Of a stretch of DNA of 9,021 bases, positions 7,698 to 9,021 are shown one piece after another. The notes below the pieces were generated by a model, which saw nothing but the letters and a program-made list of their open reading frames with translations, searched no databases and was not told the origin of the DNA. This DNA comes from Alphaproteobacteria bacterium (GTDB lineage: Bacteria; Pseudomonadota; Alphaproteobacteria; Micropepsales; Micropepsaceae). The stretch is from the NCBI GenBank assembly GCA_026400305.1, contig JAPLPI010000438.1, forward strand, positions 1-9,021, read 5' to 3'. Position 1 is the first letter of the stretch, and every line of letters begins with the position of its first letter. The position numbers were made by a program, and so were the translations under genes.

Positions 7698-8156
7698 ATG
7701 GCCGGCAGCGTCAACAAGGTGATTTTGGTGGGCAATCTGGGCAAGGACCCGGAGGTGCGGCGCCTGACTTCCGGTGATCCAGTGGTCAATCTGTCCATCG
7801 CCACGTCCGAAAGCTGGCGCGACAAGGCCAGCGGCGAAAAGAAAGAAAAGACCGAGTGGCACCGGGTGGTGATCTTCAACAAGAATCTCGCTGACGTGGC
7901 TGAGAAGTATTTGAAGAAGGGCGCCAAGGTTTACATCGAAGGCCAGTTGCAGACCCGCAAATGGACCGACAAGGACGGCGCCGAGAAATACTCCACCGAA
8001 GTGGTGTTGCAGAATTTCCGCGGGGAACTGACCATGCTGGATGGCCGCAACGGCGGCGGTGAAGGCGGCGGATTTGGCGGCGGCGGCAGCCGCGGCGCCG
8101 GCGAAGCGCCCGCCAGCTTCCAGCGCGACGAGATGGATGACGAAATCCCCTTCTAG
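7698..8156 (+). CDS. ssb: Single-stranded DNA-binding protein
   Basis: Homotetrameric SSB that coats single-stranded DNA in replication, recombination and repair. The complete protein has 152 aa. The OB-fold occupies about residues 1-115, beginning [20 protein letters not shown], with the aromatic residues W40, W54 and W89 at the usual DNA-stacking positions and the TEWHRVVIF strand (52-60). A short Gly-rich linker (119-134) follows, and the acidic tip DEMDDEIPF ends the protein; this tip docks partner proteins. A good ribosome site precedes the ATG. Expression is likely raised on DNA damage because a LexA box lies upstream. The last 20 bases overlap the start of the protease gene. The gene lies upstream of gyrA, as is common in alphaproteobacteria. 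Confidence 0.98.
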   Translation: MAGSVNKVILVGNLGKDPEVRRLTSGDPVVNLSIATSESWRDKASGEKKEKTEWHRVVIFNKNLADVAEKYLKKGAKVYIEGQLQTRKWTDKDGAEKYSTEVVLQNFRGELTMLDGRNGGGEGGGFGGGGSRGAGEAPASFQRDEMDDEIPF

Positions 8157-8751
8157 TCTCGCCGGTTTTTCCATTCTTTTGGTGGTTTGTGGCTGTGCGT
8201 CTTCTTCGGGCGCGCCCGCCACTGTGATCACCCAGCCCGATATCGCGGCGGCCTATCTGCCGTTGCATGCCCGTGTCCATTTTGGAATCGACAGCGCCGA
8301 GGGCGCCGCGGTGGTGATCGCGCCAGGCATCGCCGTGACCAACGTCCATAACGAAAAGCTGCTGAACCCCAAGACCGTGATCGGCACGCGGCAGGACTAC
8401 GACCTGATGTTCTTCCGCACACCCCGTAGCGCCGCGCTGCAGACCGCCGCACCGGTGATTGGTGCGGCCGTCACCGCCTATGGCCAGGGCGCCGACTGCG
8501 AATTGCTTGTCGCCCATGGCACGGTGTGCCAGATCAAGACCTGCGCCGGCTGCACCTCGCCGGCCTATTTCACCTTTGCGGGCAATGCAGGGCCCGGTTT
8601 TTCCGGCGGTCCTGTGCTGGATAGCGCCGGGCGGCTGGTGGGTATCAACTTCGGCTAGAAGGATGTGAAATCGGAGCGGCTGATCTATGTCTATGACATG
8701 GCGCGGGTGTGGGCCGAACTGGCGGCTGTACAGGCCTCGCCAAGGCGCTGA
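8137..8751 (+). pseudogene. Trypsin-like serine protease lipoprotein with an in-frame amber stop
   Basis: The frame from the ATG at 8137 encodes a lipoprotein-type signal (FSILLVVCG then C20, MTKS at the N-terminus) followed by a trypsin-like domain. The candidate catalytic triad is H71 in VTNVHN, D89 in QDYDLMFF and S156 in GFSGGPV. Four cysteines (121, 131, 136, 139) cluster before the active-site serine. Translation stops at a TAG at 8656-8658, right after GINFG. The same frame then stays open for 30 more codons to the TGA at 8749, giving KDVKSERLIYVYDMARVWAE, which reads like a normal continuation of such a domain (GINFG-Y-KD). A Tyr codon changed to TAG is the simplest explanation. As it stands the product would be 173 aa with the triad intact but without the C-terminal helix. 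The start overlaps ssb by 20 bases, so translation is probably coupled. Substrate unknown. Confidence 0.72.
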
Positions 8752-8939
8752 ATCGGCGGGCAGATCCGGGCGTTCAGAGGCCTTGTTCGCGGGCGGTATT
8801 CGGCGGCGCAGAAACGCTAAAAAAACTGAGTTAAAACAGTATCTTCTAGGGCGTTAATTTTCTGGTTTGCACCGCTCAGAAATGCTAGGAATCACGCCTG
8901 ATTTTCACGCGCTGCCGCAGCGCTTTTGAAGGCCGCATT
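8752..8939. other. Intergenic region upstream of gyrA
   Basis: The region is 188 bases long, GC-rich on the left and more AT-rich from about 8818. It must hold the gyrA leader and perhaps its promoter. TTGCAC at 8867-8872 resembles a -35 element but has no good -10 partner 16-18 bases on. No strong hairpin followed by a T-run is visible after the protease gene. Two GTTC motifs at 8772 and 8785 are nine bases apart, not the seven of a LexA box. Confidence 0.4.
8927..8932 (+). promoter_or_regulatory. Ribosome binding site supporting the TTG start of gyrA
   Basis: TGAAGG lies seven bases before the TTG at 8940. It supports that codon as the gyrA start rather than the in-frame ATG at 8988, which lacks a comparable site and would remove the usual variable N-terminal tail. 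Confidence 0.65.
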
Positions 8940-9021
8940 TTGAGCGACAATCCCGATACCATTGCACCGCCAGAGGGCGGCAATCCCATGCAAACCATCG
9001 CGGTCGAAGACGAGCTGAAGC
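8940..9021 (+). CDS. gyrA: DNA gyrase subunit A, 5' end only
   Basis: Only the first 27 codons are in the window: a short Pro/Gly-rich tail (SDNPDTIAPPEGGNP) followed by MQTIAVEDELK. In alphaproteobacterial GyrA a similar variable tail leads into an I-x-(V/I)-E-(D/E)-E-(L/M)-K segment just before the conserved RSYLDYAMSVIVSRA block, which would lie beyond the window edge. Together with the ssb neighbour this supports gyrA, the DNA-cutting subunit of the topoisomerase that introduces negative supercoils. The start is TTG at 8940, chosen for its ribosome site; an in-frame TAG at 8886 limits any longer version. The conserved catalytic domain is not visible, so the call depends on a short N-terminus and on gene order. 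Confidence 0.82.
   Translation, partial: MSDNPDTIAPPEGGNPMQTIAVEDELK

Noticed and set aside
8772..8788. GTTC-N9-GTTC upstream of gyrA as a LexA box
   Set aside because: The spacing is nine bases, not seven, and gyrA is not a usual LexA target.
1..9021. CRISPR arrays, tRNA genes, insertion sequences or attachment sites
   Set aside because: No regularly spaced repeats, cloverleaf patterns, transposase genes or paired direct repeats at the cassette ends were visible on reading.

Overview
The window looks like a chromosomal segment of a moderately GC-rich alphaproteobacterium. Three things point there: the ssb - gyrA neighbourhood with uvrA close by on the opposite strand, an SSB ending in the DDEIPF tip, and an alphaproteobacterial-type LexA operator (GAAC-N7-GAAC, that is GTTC-N7-GTTC on the other strand) just upstream of ssb. 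I cannot place it to genus from this sequence.

Layout, left to right. (1) The 3' part of a two-domain chromate transporter gene, chrA, on the + strand (2-946). (2) uvrA on the - strand (3848-969), tail to tail with chrA. (3) An FkbM-type SAM methyltransferase (4699-3848, -) whose stop overlaps the uvrA start by one base. (4) An AT-rich intergenic region (4700-4883, roughly 31% GC over most of its length by hand count) holding a 16-bp inverted repeat. (5) A small exported protein of 72 aa (4884-5102, +). (6) An SGNH-hydrolase-like membrane-anchored protein gene interrupted by a frameshift (6075-5105, -), overlapping by one base (7) an MBOAT acyltransferase gene of the AlgI type (7544-6075, -). 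(8) A 150-bp control region with the LexA box (7597-7611). (9) ssb (7698-8156, +). (10) A trypsin-like serine protease lipoprotein gene overlapping the end of ssb and interrupted by an in-frame amber codon (8137-8751, +). (11) The first 27 codons of gyrA, starting at TTG (8940-9021, +).

How the parts fit. In many alphaproteobacteria uvrA and ssb are divergent neighbours and share a LexA-controlled intergenic region. Here the LexA box remains beside ssb, but about 3.7 kb of envelope-type genes (MBOAT, SGNH-like, small secreted protein, FkbM methyltransferase) lies between it and uvrA. As a result the MBOAT gene now occupies the place facing the LexA box, while uvrA sits directly behind fkbM with no room for its own promoter except inside fkbM, and I see no LexA box upstream of fkbM. 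The MBOAT and SGNH-like pair resembles known two-part O-acetylation systems for exported polysaccharides, but the SGNH partner carries a frameshift as sequenced. The main points to check are whether the envelope cassette has captured SOS control, whether uvrA has lost it, and whether the two interrupted genes are real lesions or sequencing errors.
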